A DNA stretch of 14,039 nucleotides from Candidatus Bathyarchaeota archaeon (GCA_018397055.1 JAGTQS010000045.1:1-14039); one strand, 5' to 3'; shown: positions 1 to 6,909, counted from the stretch's first letter. Notes: a model not told the origin generated them from the sequence alone. Translations and numbers: made by a program.

Positions 1-100
1 TTTAAAGTATTTTACCAAAATAATGTTAATTTTTCATATTTGGAACTCCATTTTTTGCGTTTTTAATGCTTCCGAAATGAAAATTTGCCAAAGTTTAGTT

Positions 101-110
101 AATAATAAAA
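101..110 (+). promoter_or_regulatory. possible TATA element
   Basis: An A/T-only stretch (aataataaaa) lies about 30 bases upstream of the ATG at 138, the spacing expected for an archaeal TATA box serving a leaderless or nearly leaderless transcript. No clear BRE is visible, so this is only a weak call. Confidence 0.3.
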
Positions 111-137
111 AGGCTTGAAACCCTCGAAGCATTAATA

Positions 138-595
138 ATGAATAACCCAGAATATGCAGCATTATCTCCTTACCTGCGCTTGGTGTTCTGGCATATTTTG
201 TCTTTATTGTTCCAGACTGGATTTCGTGGCCAGCGAGTCTGCAAATCGCGGTTGTGGCTGGATTAACGTTGTTCTGGGTATCAACAATGGTGGTTTTTGT
301 TACCCCCCTTGTTCCTTTAATGGCTGCATATATTGAACCTACATTATCAAAGATTGGAGTAAAAGGAGTTTCAAATCTGTCGTCAAGTAACAAGTCGTCA
401 ATATTAAAATCAGCAGGTTTAGTAGCGTTTTTCCTTGTTGCAATTTACTCAACCGTGTCGTTTATGCCGGGAGGAAATCAGCTCTTCGCTGGTACGGTTC
501 CACCAGAGATTCTCCTTATATCCGCCTTCGTGGTTTTTGTTACTGGCCTAATTTTTTCATTTTTAGCTAATAAACTAATGAAGAGCATTTCATAG
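138..595 (+). CDS. small polytopic membrane protein with apparent N-terminal frameshift
   Basis: I do not recognise the family. The clearly coding frame ends at the TAG at 593-595 and reads as about four hydrophobic segments, ending in LLISAFVVFVTGLIF followed by a basic tail. The first usual start codon in that frame is GTG 254, yet convincing membrane-protein sequence (GVLAYFVFIVPDW and onward) continues upstream to about 182 without a start before the in-frame stop at 143-145. An ATG at 138 in another frame begins MNNPEYAALSPYL, which looks like a natural cytoplasmic N-terminus and sits at leaderless distance from a TATA-like element. Joining the two needs a -1 shift somewhere around 170-190. 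This could be an assembly or natural indel, or the protein could really start at 254 in the middle of a membrane segment. It is followed after 24 bases by the kinase-like gene, so the two are probably co-transcribed. A link to pantothenate uptake is possible but has no support in the sequence. Confidence 0.5.
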
Positions 596-619
596 AAACA
601 TGAAGAAAGGACTAAAGTA

Positions 620-1480
620 ATGCAGCATAAAAAGCGTTCACAAATTATTGCGGGTCTCGATGTTGGAGCTAGCGCAACAAAGGCTGTTTTGATTAAGGAG
701 TCCAGAGTCGTTAGCCAATATCTGGCTGAAACTACAGATTCAATATCATCAGCAAAACGAGTGTTAAGTGTTCTTGTTTCTTCAGTCAAAAACGGCTCTA
801 AAATTCAGAAGGTCGCTGTCTCAGGTGGTGGATCAAGGATTATTGGAAAACAGCTTCTTGGATTTCCTGTGGAGAGAGTTGATGAAATAATAGCTAATGG
901 TTATGGTGGTCTTTTTCTGTCAAGGAAAAATCAGGGAATAATCGTAAGTATAGGTACAGGAACATCAATTGTAGCTGCCTATGAAGGGGGGAGAAAAATT
1001 GTTCATCTTGGAGGAACAGGTGTTGGAGGGGGAACAATTTTGGGGCTTGCGAGAAGAATGCTTGACGTGAACAACTTCAAAATACTTGAGAATATGGCTT
1101 TAAAGGGCGATATAAATAGGGTTGATTTGACAGTTGGAGATGTTGTTGGGGGATCAATTGGAATTATTCCAGCAGATGCAACAGCCTCAAACCTAGCCAA
1201 GCTTTGTGTTGAAACTTCGCAGGAAGACGTGGCTGCTGGAATTTTTAATTTGGTTTCACAGGTTGTTGGTGTTGTTTCAGCTATGGCTGCTAAATCGTGC
1301 GGTTTAGAGAACGACGTGATTTTCGTTGGAAGGCTGGCGAAGAGTCCATTGGTTTCAAGGATCGTTCTTGAGACTGTGAATATATTTGGTCTGAAAGCAA
1401 TTGTTCCAGAGAAATGTGAATATTGTACGGCTTCGGGCGCAGCTGTTTATGTTCTTGGCGGTTTAGCAAATGAACATTAA
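620..1480 (+). CDS. type II pantothenate kinase-like ASKHA ATPase
   Basis: This 286-residue protein has the layout of type II pantothenate kinases (CoaW/Fumble), which phosphorylate pantothenate with ATP in the first step of CoA synthesis. Seen in the sequence: the phosphate-1 loop GLDVGASATKAVL (12-24), the nucleotide motif IGTGTS (111-116), the glycine-rich GGTGVGGGTILGL (131-143), the family-like block GDINRVDLTVGDV (163-175), PADATASNLAKL (184-195), and a C-terminal FVGRLAKSPLV and ASGAAVYVLGG. The order and spacing match my memory of Staphylococcus CoaW better than BadF/BcrA dehydratase activators, and no Cys cluster for a 4Fe-4S bridge like theirs is evident. The acidic VERVDEI (84-90) lies near the catalytic Glu of the family, but which residue aligns is uncertain. 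The ATG has an AAGAAAGG ribosome site 9 bases upstream. Most archaea use pantoate kinase and phosphopantothenate synthetase instead, so the substrate could differ; N-acetylhexosamine kinase or BadF-type activity are alternatives. Confidence 0.8.
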   Translation: MQHKKRSQIIAGLDVGASATKAVLIKESRVVSQYLAETTDSISSAKRVLSVLVSSVKNGSKIQKVAVSGGGSRIIGKQLLGFPVERVDEIIANGYGGLFLSRKNQGIIVSIGTGTSIVAAYEGGRKIVHLGGTGVGGGTILGLARRMLDVNNFKILENMALKGDINRVDLTVGDVVGGSIGIIPADATASNLAKLCVETSQEDVAAGIFNLVSQVVGVVSAMAAKSCGLENDVIFVGRLAKSPLVSRIVLETVNIFGLKAIVPEKCEYCTASGAAVYVLGGLANEH

Positions 1481-1573
1481 TTGCTTGTGTGCGGATGCCT
1501 TTTTAACTAGCGTAAAGTTTAAAGGTTAATCTTGTGAATTTGCATACTACACTTGAAAAGAGGAGACGGATGT

Positions 1574-2119
1574 TTGATTTCTGATCCGATTCTGGAAAAG
1601 AAGGTTCAGGTTCTTCTTGAGTTGAGAGGTTACAAGCTTCTCAACAGGGAGGAGGTGAAAGAAGGGGAGTTTTTAACAGTTGAGGGTCGTAGGGGAAAGA
1701 AAATATTGATTTGGGCGATTGCTGGTGTTGAGACTATTGGAATTCGGTTCATAAACCTGTTGTCAAAAAAGGTTGAGTCTCAAGAGCTTGATAGTGGAAT
1801 AATTGTTTCTAATGGCAGATTCACGTATTCTGCTAAGGCAAATTCGAAAAAGAAAAAGGTGGAGCTTATTCCGCCTAACTTTCCGTCCTTTAACATTTTC
1901 AACCATAATCTGGTTCCTAAACACGAGATTCTTTCTCCTGAAGAAAAAGAAGCTGTCCTCAAAGAGTATCGGGTTCAACCTTATCAGCTGCCATTGTTGC
2001 GGACTTCAGATCCGATCTCCAAGGTGATTGGAGCCAGAGCTGGAGACTTGGTGAAAATTACTCGGAAAAGCCTTACTGCTGGAGAGTACGTTTCGTATCG
2101 TTATGTTGTTGAGGGTTAA
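1574..2119 (+). CDS. rpo5: RNA polymerase subunit Rpo5 (RpoH/Rpb5), long form with eukaryote-like N-terminal domain
   Basis: The C-terminal part, about residues 105-180, is unmistakable archaeal RpoH/eukaryotic Rpb5: HNLVPKHEILSPEEKEAVL, then YQLPLLRTSDPISKVIGA, then GDLVKITRKSLTAGEYVSYR. It is the assembly domain that anchors the subunit at the polymerase jaw. Archaeal RpoH is normally about 80 residues and consists only of this domain. Here some 100 more residues precede it: an N-terminal helix and RGY motif (11-27), a strand-rich part (34-58), then IGIRFINLL and SGIIVSNGRFTYSAK. That order matches the eukaryotic Rpb5 N-terminal domain (RGY..TQEE, VG.KT.., T.SA.K in yeast and human, from memory), which has a restriction-endonuclease-like fold. 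I chose TTG 1574 because GAGGAG lies 8 bases upstream; TTG 1553 would add seven residues and lacks such a site. No rpoB or rpoA gene follows, unlike the usual archaeal operon. Whether a short RpoH exists elsewhere in the genome cannot be seen here. Confidence 0.88.
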   Translation: MISDPILEKKVQVLLELRGYKLLNREEVKEGEFLTVEGRRGKKILIWAIAGVETIGIRFINLLSKKVESQELDSGIIVSNGRFTYSAKANSKKKKVELIPPNFPSFNIFNHNLVPKHEILSPEEKEAVLKEYRVQPYQLPLLRTSDPISKVIGARAGDLVKITRKSLTAGEYVSYRYVVEG

Positions 2120-2165
2120 TTTTTGTTGTTTGGTTAGGGTAGAATTTTTCAATTTTTGTTTTGTA
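2120..2165 (+). terminator. T-rich terminator after rpo5
   Basis: The 46 bases after the stop contain several runs of T (ttttt, aattttt, tttttgtttt), the usual intrinsic termination signal in archaea. They separate rpo5 from the transporter gene, although read-through is possible. Confidence 0.45.
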
Positions 2166-2174
2166 TCCTGAAAA

Positions 2175-3356
2175 GTGGTTTATGTGATCAGAAATGTTAA
2201 AATTATTTTTGTGTCTGGGCTGTTTTCAGCTTTTGTGACAGGAATCTTTGAGCTTCTTTTTCCTTTCTTTTTGGAAAGTAGGAAACTCTCTCTTGTTGAT
2301 ATGGGGCTTATTTTCAGTGTTTCAACTCTCGTTATTTCTTTTCTCAGTATCCTTCATGGCGAGTATGCTGATGTGCATGGTAGAAAGAAAATCTATTTGG
2401 CTTCTTGTTCCTTAGGCATTGTTTCGAAAACTCTTTTTCCGTTTACTTTGAACGATTTACAGATTCTCTTCGCCAAGTTTTTAAGCGATTCAAAGGACAA
2501 TCTTAGGATTTCGGTTCATAACATAATGCTTTACGAAAATGTAAGAGAAAATTACGCCAAATATCTTTCGCTGTTCACAACTATCGACTTCGTACTTCAG
2601 GCTTCAGGTGCAATTTTCTTTGGGTTTTTTCTGTCGTATTTGGGCTTTTCAGGACTCTTTTTTATTTTGGCAGCGGTTGAGTTGGCTAAATTGTTTTTAT
2701 TCTTCTTTTATCGCGAGTGTGATAGAAAGAATAATAGGCGGGTGTCTATTAGAAGGGCGTATAGTTTTAAGATTAACAGAAATCTTTTTGTTTTAGCATT
2801 GTCATCAGCGATTTCGTCTTTGGGATTTGGGATTGCGCATGGTTTTCTTTTGCCATTGTATTTTCACGGAAAATATGGGCTTGATGTTCTCCAAATTTCG
2901 GCTATCACTGTGCTACATCGGTTGGCTTTCATGACGACGCCTTTGGCTGGGGAGGTCATTAAAAAGTTGGGTTTGAGGAAAACGTTTATTCTTTCAACTT
3001 CCTCGTACGCCTTTTCTTTTTTGGCAATAGGCTTTTACACTTTTCCTATTCCAGCTTTTGTTGCTCTGTTTCTTGTGCACGACCTAATAGGTGGAGGAAT
3101 AGGAATGACGGCAATGAGCGTTATGACCCAAACTTTAACTGATGATGAGACACGTGCCAGGCAGATTAACACGTTTGGCGCAATTCAGACTCCAGTTACG
3201 ATTTTGGCTCCAAGCATATCGGGAATGTTGGCTGCTATGAGTTGGGATTACATTTTTGTTGCAGGCGGATTGCTGTATTTTGTTTCGCTATCAATATTCA
3301 TTGCTCTTTTCAAAGATGAGGCTTTGAAGACTCAACGAAACTTCGGCAATAAATGA
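2175..3356 (+). CDS. major facilitator superfamily (MFS) transporter
   Basis: A 393-residue, highly hydrophobic protein with about 11-12 membrane segments and the two-half MFS layout, expected in the cytoplasmic membrane as a proton- or solute-coupled carrier. The first cytoplasmic loop carries motif A as GEYADVHGRKK (62-72), and a weaker counterpart PLAGEVIKKLGLRK (257-270) lies at the equivalent place in the second half. A basic central loop (about 180-202) divides the halves, and GGGIGMTAMSVMTQ (306-319) fits a late helix. The substrate cannot be told; drug/metabolite efflux families have this size and motif. The start is GTG 2175, with GTG 2184 as an alternative, and no strong ribosome site is visible. 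The gene stands alone between T-rich tracts, and converges with the thiolase-DUF35 pair. Confidence 0.85.
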   Translation: MVYVIRNVKIIFVSGLFSAFVTGIFELLFPFFLESRKLSLVDMGLIFSVSTLVISFLSILHGEYADVHGRKKIYLASCSLGIVSKTLFPFTLNDLQILFAKFLSDSKDNLRISVHNIMLYENVRENYAKYLSLFTTIDFVLQASGAIFFGFFLSYLGFSGLFFILAAVELAKLFLFFFYRECDRKNNRRVSIRRAYSFKINRNLFVLALSSAISSLGFGIAHGFLLPLYFHGKYGLDVLQISAITVLHRLAFMTTPLAGEVIKKLGLRKTFILSTSSYAFSFLAIGFYTFPIPAFVALFLVHDLIGGGIGMTAMSVMTQTLTDDETRARQINTFGAIQTPVTILAPSISGMLAAMSWDYIFVAGGLLYFVSLSIFIALFKDEALKTQRNFGNK

Positions 3357-3371
3357 AGACTGAAACAGTTC

Positions 3372-3384
3372 ACTTTTCTTTTTT
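3372..3384 (+). terminator. T-tract terminator after MFS gene
   Basis: A pyrimidine run dominated by T (acttttctttttt) follows the MFS stop codon by 16 bases in a convergent intergenic gap of 88 bases. It has the form of an archaeal oligo-T terminator. Confidence 0.45.
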
Positions 3385-3444
3385 AGGATATACAATAACA
3401 TTGCATTATTTTGAAGCATATCATTTTGTAACTGTACTGGGTGT

Positions 3445-3861
3445 CTATGCGGGCTTAAAGTAATATCTGGGCCACTGTGGCCAGTTAGGTGAGGGTTCAG
3501 TTTCGAAGTCGACTTCTAATTCTGTTCCAACCTTTAGCTTTTCATGTTCAATGCCTTTTATTATTCCAGGTATTCTTAACCCGTTTTCGAGCTCTATTAT
3601 GCCGTATGCGTAGGGGATGTTTTTCTGGAACTGTTCAGGTGCTATGTGAATAACTGTATACGTGATTAACCGGCCTTTTGTTCCAAGTTGGGTCCAGTTG
3701 AGCTCTTTAGAATAACAGTTTGTACATATGGGCTTGGGTGGAAGATACAGTTTTCCACATTTAATGCATTTTGCCGCCATCAGCTTTTTTTCTTTCAGGA
3801 ACTTGAAGAACTGTTCAATCGTGAAGGGTGGTTCTTCTGCTTTGCTATTCAGTTTTTCCAT
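3445..3861 (-). CDS. DUF35 zinc-ribbon/OB-fold acyl-CoA-binding partner of thiolase
   Basis: A 138-residue protein with the DUF35 layout: an N-terminal helix (14-27), a rubredoxin-like zinc ribbon with CIKC (32-35) and CTNC (46-49), then an OB-fold (about 55-135) containing GRLITYTVIHIAPEQF and PYAYGIIELENG. In archaea such proteins bridge acetoacetyl-CoA thiolase and HMG-CoA synthase and pass the CoA intermediate between them, so a structural and substrate-channelling role is expected rather than catalysis. It follows the thiolase gene by 3 bases, and its AGGAGAG ribosome site is formed by the last thiolase codons, so translation is probably coupled. HMG-CoA synthase, the third member of the known complex, is not adjacent. 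The stop codon is TAG. Confidence 0.88.
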   Translation of the reverse strand: MEKLNSKAEEPPFTIEQFFKFLKEKKLMAAKCIKCGKLYLPPKPICTNCYSKELNWTQLGTKGRLITYTVIHIAPEQFQKNIPYAYGIIELENGLRIPGIIKGIEHEKLKVGTELEVDFETEPSPNWPQWPRYYFKPA

Positions 3862-3864
3862 GTT

Positions 3865-5037
3865 TTATTCTCTCCTAAAAATGTGTACTATGCTTGAGGC
3901 TCCGCTTCCACCGAGATTTTGGGTTAAACCGATTTTACTTCCGTCTATCTGGCGTTTTTCAGCCTGCCCTGTTAGCTGAAGGTAAATCTCGTACACTTGG
4001 GCAGTGCCTGTTGCGCCTACTGGGTGTCCTTTAGCCTTTAGTCCGCCGCTGGTGTTAACTGGGAGGTCGCCTTCTATGGTTGATGTGCCTTTTTCGATGA
4101 ATTTTCCTCCTTCTCCAGGTTGGCAGAATCCTAGGTCTTCGTAGGCGATTAGTTCTGCTATTGTGAAGCAGTCGTGTACCTCTGCTATGTCGATGTCTTT
4201 GGGCTTTACGTCAGCCATTTCGTATGCTTCTTTCGCAGCGTTTCGAGTTGCTTTTATCAAGGTGAGGCTTTCTCTCTGGTAAAGGCTTAAAGTGTCGCTT
4301 CCATGGCCTGAACCTATGATGAATACTGGATTGTCACAGAATTGTCTAGCAATCTCAGGGTTGGTCAGAACGACGCAGCTAGCTCCGTCGGAGATTAATG
4401 AGCAATCATACAGCTTGAGTGGTTTCGCCACCATTCTTGACGCCATCACAGTTTCAAGTGTCACCTCTTTCTGGATGTGAGCTTTCGGATTCAAGGCTCC
4501 GTTATGGTGGTTCTTAACAGCGATGAGGCCCATCTGCTGTTCAGTTGTGCCGTATTTGTGCATGTGAGCCGTTGCCATTAAAGCAAAAAGTCCGGGAAAC
4601 GTGATGCCGTTCCATTGTTCAAACGGGTAATCCGCAGCCATGCCCAGAATTTCAGTGGTTTCAGCGGTTGACCTTTTAGTCATCTTTTCAAATCCGCCTA
4701 CCAAGACGACGTCGTATATGCCGGACAGTAAGCTGAAGATGCCGGTCCTTAATGCGGCAGCTGAAGAGGCGCACGCAATTTCCGTTCGAATTGCCGGAGC
4801 AGGAAGAAGTCCAGCCCAGTCTGAAAGCATCGGCGCAACGTGGCCTTGATGTTCGAAGCTTTCGCTCATCATGCCTACGAAGATGGCTTTGATGTCTTTT
4901 TTCGGGTCTAGTTTTGGGCATCTTTCGAAGGCTTCGTAGACAGCTTCAGCGAACAGTTCTCTTCCTGTATAGTTTTCCAGTTTGCCGAATTTCGACAGGC
5001 CAGCTGACACTATTGCCGCAATTGGTTTGCCTTTCAT
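3865..5037 (-). CDS. thiolase-family acetyl-CoA acetyltransferase (archaeal/SCP2 type)
   Basis: A 390-residue thiolase, the usual length, that would condense two acetyl-CoA to acetoacetyl-CoA or cleave a 3-ketoacyl-CoA in the cytosol. The acyl-accepting cysteine is C89 in TEIACASSAAALR; H288 lies in EVHDCF, with C290 beside it, and H338 in the conserved GHPVGATGTAQ. The C-terminal CxG loop of bacterial thiolases is replaced by NLGGSGASS (374-382), as in archaeal and SCP2-like members. ATG 5037 has a GAGGGA ribosome site 5 bases upstream, and a TATA-like cttaaactc lies about 45 bases upstream. The DUF35 gene follows immediately, the arrangement known from the archaeal mevalonate pathway, where both join HMG-CoA synthase. 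A role in other acyl-CoA degradation cannot be excluded because HMG-CoA synthase is not next door. Confidence 0.9.
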   Translation of the reverse strand: MKGKPIAAIVSAGLSKFGKLENYTGRELFAEAVYEAFERCPKLDPKKDIKAIFVGMMSESFEHQGHVAPMLSDWAGLLPAPAIRTEIACASSAAALRTGIFSLLSGIYDVVLVGGFEKMTKRSTAETTEILGMAADYPFEQWNGITFPGLFALMATAHMHKYGTTEQQMGLIAVKNHHNGALNPKAHIQKEVTLETVMASRMVAKPLKLYDCSLISDGASCVVLTNPEIARQFCDNPVFIIGSGHGSDTLSLYQRESLTLIKATRNAAKEAYEMADVKPKDIDIAEVHDCFTIAELIAYEDLGFCQPGEGGKFIEKGTSTIEGDLPVNTSGGLKAKGHPVGATGTAQVYEIYLQLTGQAEKRQIDGSKIGLTQNLGGSGASSIVHIFRRE

Positions 5038-5078
5038 CTTTTTCCCTCATATCTTTTTAGCTGTTCTCTTTTGATTTG

Positions 5079-5087
5079 AGTTTAAGG
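5079..5087 (-). promoter_or_regulatory. TATA element for the thiolase-DUF35 unit
   Basis: On the minus strand cttaaactc lies about 45 bases before the thiolase ATG. A start of transcription some 25 bases downstream would leave a leader of about 20 bases that still includes the GAGGGA ribosome site. Confidence 0.35.
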
Positions 5088-5201
5088 CTGTTGTATTTAT
5101 CATTACTGGATCATTAAGAAAACATTTTCAACATAAGATTTATTAGAAAAATTTATTACTTTTGTGCTTTTGTGGATATTAAACCAGTAAGGCTATTATA
5201 G

Positions 5202-5211
5202 GCTTAAATGG
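5202..5211 (+). promoter_or_regulatory. TATA element for tRNA-Thr
   Basis: The sequence gcttaaatgg lies about 28 bases before the tRNA 5' end, which is the expected distance for a transcript beginning a few bases upstream of the mature tRNA. Confidence 0.4.
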
Positions 5212-5234
5212 CTTGTAAATTAATGCAGTTGTTC

Positions 5235-5326
5235 GCCTCGGTGGCTCAGCGGCTAGAGCAACGGCCTTGTATCCGCTGAAAAGTAAAGAAAGCCGTGGAT
5301 CGCGGGTTCAAATCCCGCCCGAGGCT
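5235..5326 (+). tRNA. tRNA-Thr (anticodon UGU) with intron
   Basis: All four arms fold. The acceptor stem is GCCTCGG (5235-5241) with CCGAGGC (5319-5325) and the discriminator base is T (5326). The D stem is GCTC with GAGC, the anticodon stem ACGGC (5261-5265) with GCCGT (5292-5296), and the T stem GCGGG with CCCGC around TTCAAAT. After removal of 19 bases the anticodon loop is CTTGTAA, giving anticodon UGU at 5268-5270. G1-C72, C2-G71, U73 and G35-U36 are the known archaeal threonine identity elements, which supports the call. CCA is not encoded. Confidence 0.93.
5272..5290 (+). other. 19-base tRNA intron at canonical position 37/38
   Basis: This is the insertion between A37 (5271) and A38 (5291) of tRNA-Thr. 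CTT (5266-5268) can pair with AAG (5286-5288), and GCT (5275-5277) with AGT (5282-5284, including one G-U pair) closes a GAAA tetraloop. The 5' bulge is longer than three bases, so the bulge-helix-bulge is relaxed. It would be cut by the archaeal splicing endonuclease EndA. The exact boundaries could move by a base. Confidence 0.7.
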
Positions 5327-5562
5327 CTCAACATACATCTCAGTTGTTTGGTCTTATTTTTTCTACCAATTTTATTTGTTTTGGAATGTTCATTCATGTT
5401 GTATGTGTGTTGTTGAGGGGGGAGGGGTATATATAGTCAGATCAGCTTTCTTGACCATCCTTCCTGTTTCGTGGTTGCTCCGTGCACCTTGAAATTTTTT
5501 CTTTATATAGGCTCTGTGGAAACACTGTGGATTGTGTTGGGGCACTAGATCATGTTCATTTT
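5327..5562. other. intergenic stretch without a convincing gene; two plus-strand TATA-like boxes
   Basis: This 236-base gap between tRNA-Thr and the convergent amidohydrolase gene has no supported ORF. It holds a purine-rich run (gaggggggagggg, 5415-5427) directly followed by tatatatag (5428-5436), and a second box tttatatag (5502-5510) after a T-run. Both point rightwards, into the 3' end of the amidohydrolase gene on the opposite strand. They may drive a short non-coding or antisense RNA, or may be chance AT-rich sequence. Confidence 0.3.
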
Positions 5563-6909
5563 TCATGTGGCGTGTTTCGGGGTTTCTGGGAAAAAGAGGT
5601 TGTGTGCGTTGTCTTTTAGCAGTTTTTGAGCTAATGTGGCGGCTTGTTTCTCTGTGAGTGAGCCTTCTTCAACTTTTTCTGCTAGTACTCTTGAAATGTT
5701 TTCTTTAGCTATGACGGAGTGGCCGTAGACGCCTTCTGCGAAGATGTAGTCGCCTCCGAAGCCGAAGATTTTGTTCCACGGAACTGTGTCCAACCACTCA
5801 GCTAAGGCCTGTCTTGCTCCGTGTGGAGAGATTATGTGAAGCCAGCACATGTCGATGTACACGTTTGGAAAGTTCTTGGCTAAGACAGCTAGTTCACCGA
5901 TGTATGGGTACGAGCCGTGAAATATGTCAAATTTGGCTTCCTTGTATTCTCTGAAAATGTTAATTAAGTTAGTTGGTTTTGAGTTCGTTATTATGTTTTC
6001 GTTTCCTTCCTGAATTCCAGTGTGAATCTGTATTGGAAGCCTTTTTCTGGCTGCTAGCTGGATGATTTTGTGCACCATGAAATCCTGAAACGGTTTAGTT
6101 TCACCTAGTGAAAGTCCATCAGGCGTTCTTTTCACCTTCGCGTTTGACACTTCCCTTCGGAAAAATTCGCGGTTGAAAATGTCGACGAAGACTTCTTCAG
6201 CTTCTTTCTCAGAGACCTTTTCAAAACGAAGCTTTCTTAAATATGCCAGCCCGATTTTTACGCCAACTATCATTTTTGAGGCTTTTTCAAACTCAAGTTC
6301 AAGAGTGTTAACCATATCAGAGAAAGAATGTATGGATCTTCCGCACCTTTTCGCCAAAGCTTCAATGTCTGTTCTTTCCTTGGCCATAACGAAGTCGTCG
6401 AACCTTTTCACAGGTGCAAAAAATTCCCTATCCACCTCCTCTAACGGAGCTGAGAGACTGTCTAAAATGGAAATGTCGACGCCCGATTTTTCTTTTAATA
6501 TCCACTTGTAAACTCCTGGCTTGTTTGCTTTTTCCATGCGTGAAACAAGTTTCAAATAGGACTCGCCATTCAGCTCATTTATAGAGTACAGGTCTCGGAA
6601 GGCGATGTTCAAAACTCTTGCATAGCCAGTATTTTGGATTCTCTCCCAATAGGGCTTGAAAATTTCCCACCTTTTTTCAATTGGAAGCCTCGGGTTTCGG
6701 ACCGTATCAAGGTCTTCTTGGGGCATACCTGAAGAGACCAGGTCAGATGAAGCGTAATGCGCCAGGATCGTCTCGAAAAGATCTATTCTTTTAGATGTTC
6801 TCTCCTTTTCTTGAATTAGGTGTTCATGGGTATCGAAAATCCTTATGCCTTTAATTTTTTCTCTCAGATCTGCGTATAATTGCTTAGAATCCTTCATAAT
6901 AGACACCAT
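5563..6909 (-). CDS. amidohydrolase-superfamily metal-dependent enzyme (Amidohydro_2/uronate isomerase-like)
   Basis: A 448-residue TIM-barrel metal enzyme. The first strand ends in FDTHEHL with H28 and H30, the HxH metal ligands of the superfamily; later candidate ligands are H296 in IQIHTGIQEG, H331 in DIFHGSYPY, and D387 in FGFGGDYIF, at the expected ends of strands. The long insertion between about residues 40 and 270 and the GG-D ending resemble uronate isomerase-type and Amidohydro_2 members rather than dihydroorotase or urease types. The substrate is unknown. The annotated ATG (6909) is followed by a second ATG at codon 5 (6897). A TATA-like ctttaaataaact about 10 bases before the first ATG would start transcription near the second, so the shorter form may be the real one. 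The gene stands alone. The stop is TGA. Confidence 0.8.
   Translation of the reverse strand: MVSIMKDSKQLYADLREKIKGIRIFDTHEHLIQEKERTSKRIDLFETILAHYASSDLVSSGMPQEDLDTVRNPRLPIEKRWEIFKPYWERIQNTGYARVLNIAFRDLYSINELNGESYLKLVSRMEKANKPGVYKWILKEKSGVDISILDSLSAPLEEVDREFFAPVKRFDDFVMAKERTDIEALAKRCGRSIHSFSDMVNTLELEFEKASKMIVGVKIGLAYLRKLRFEKVSEKEAEEVFVDIFNREFFRREVSNAKVKRTPDGLSLGETKPFQDFMVHKIIQLAARKRLPIQIHTGIQEGNENIITNSKPTNLINIFREYKEAKFDIFHGSYPYIGELAVLAKNFPNVYIDMCWLHIISPHGARQALAEWLDTVPWNKIFGFGGDYIFAEGVYGHSVIAKENISRVLAEKVEEGSLTEKQAATLAQKLLKDNAHNLFFPETPKHAT

Noticed and set aside
34..393. 119-codon minus-strand frame opposite the first membrane-protein gene
   Set aside because: Its sequence has no domain character, and the plus strand shows coherent membrane segments over the same bases, so it is a shadow frame.
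5415..5427. G-rich run as a possible G-quadruplex
   Set aside because: Only two G-tracts are present (gggggg and gggg), fewer than the four needed for an ordinary intramolecular quadruplex.
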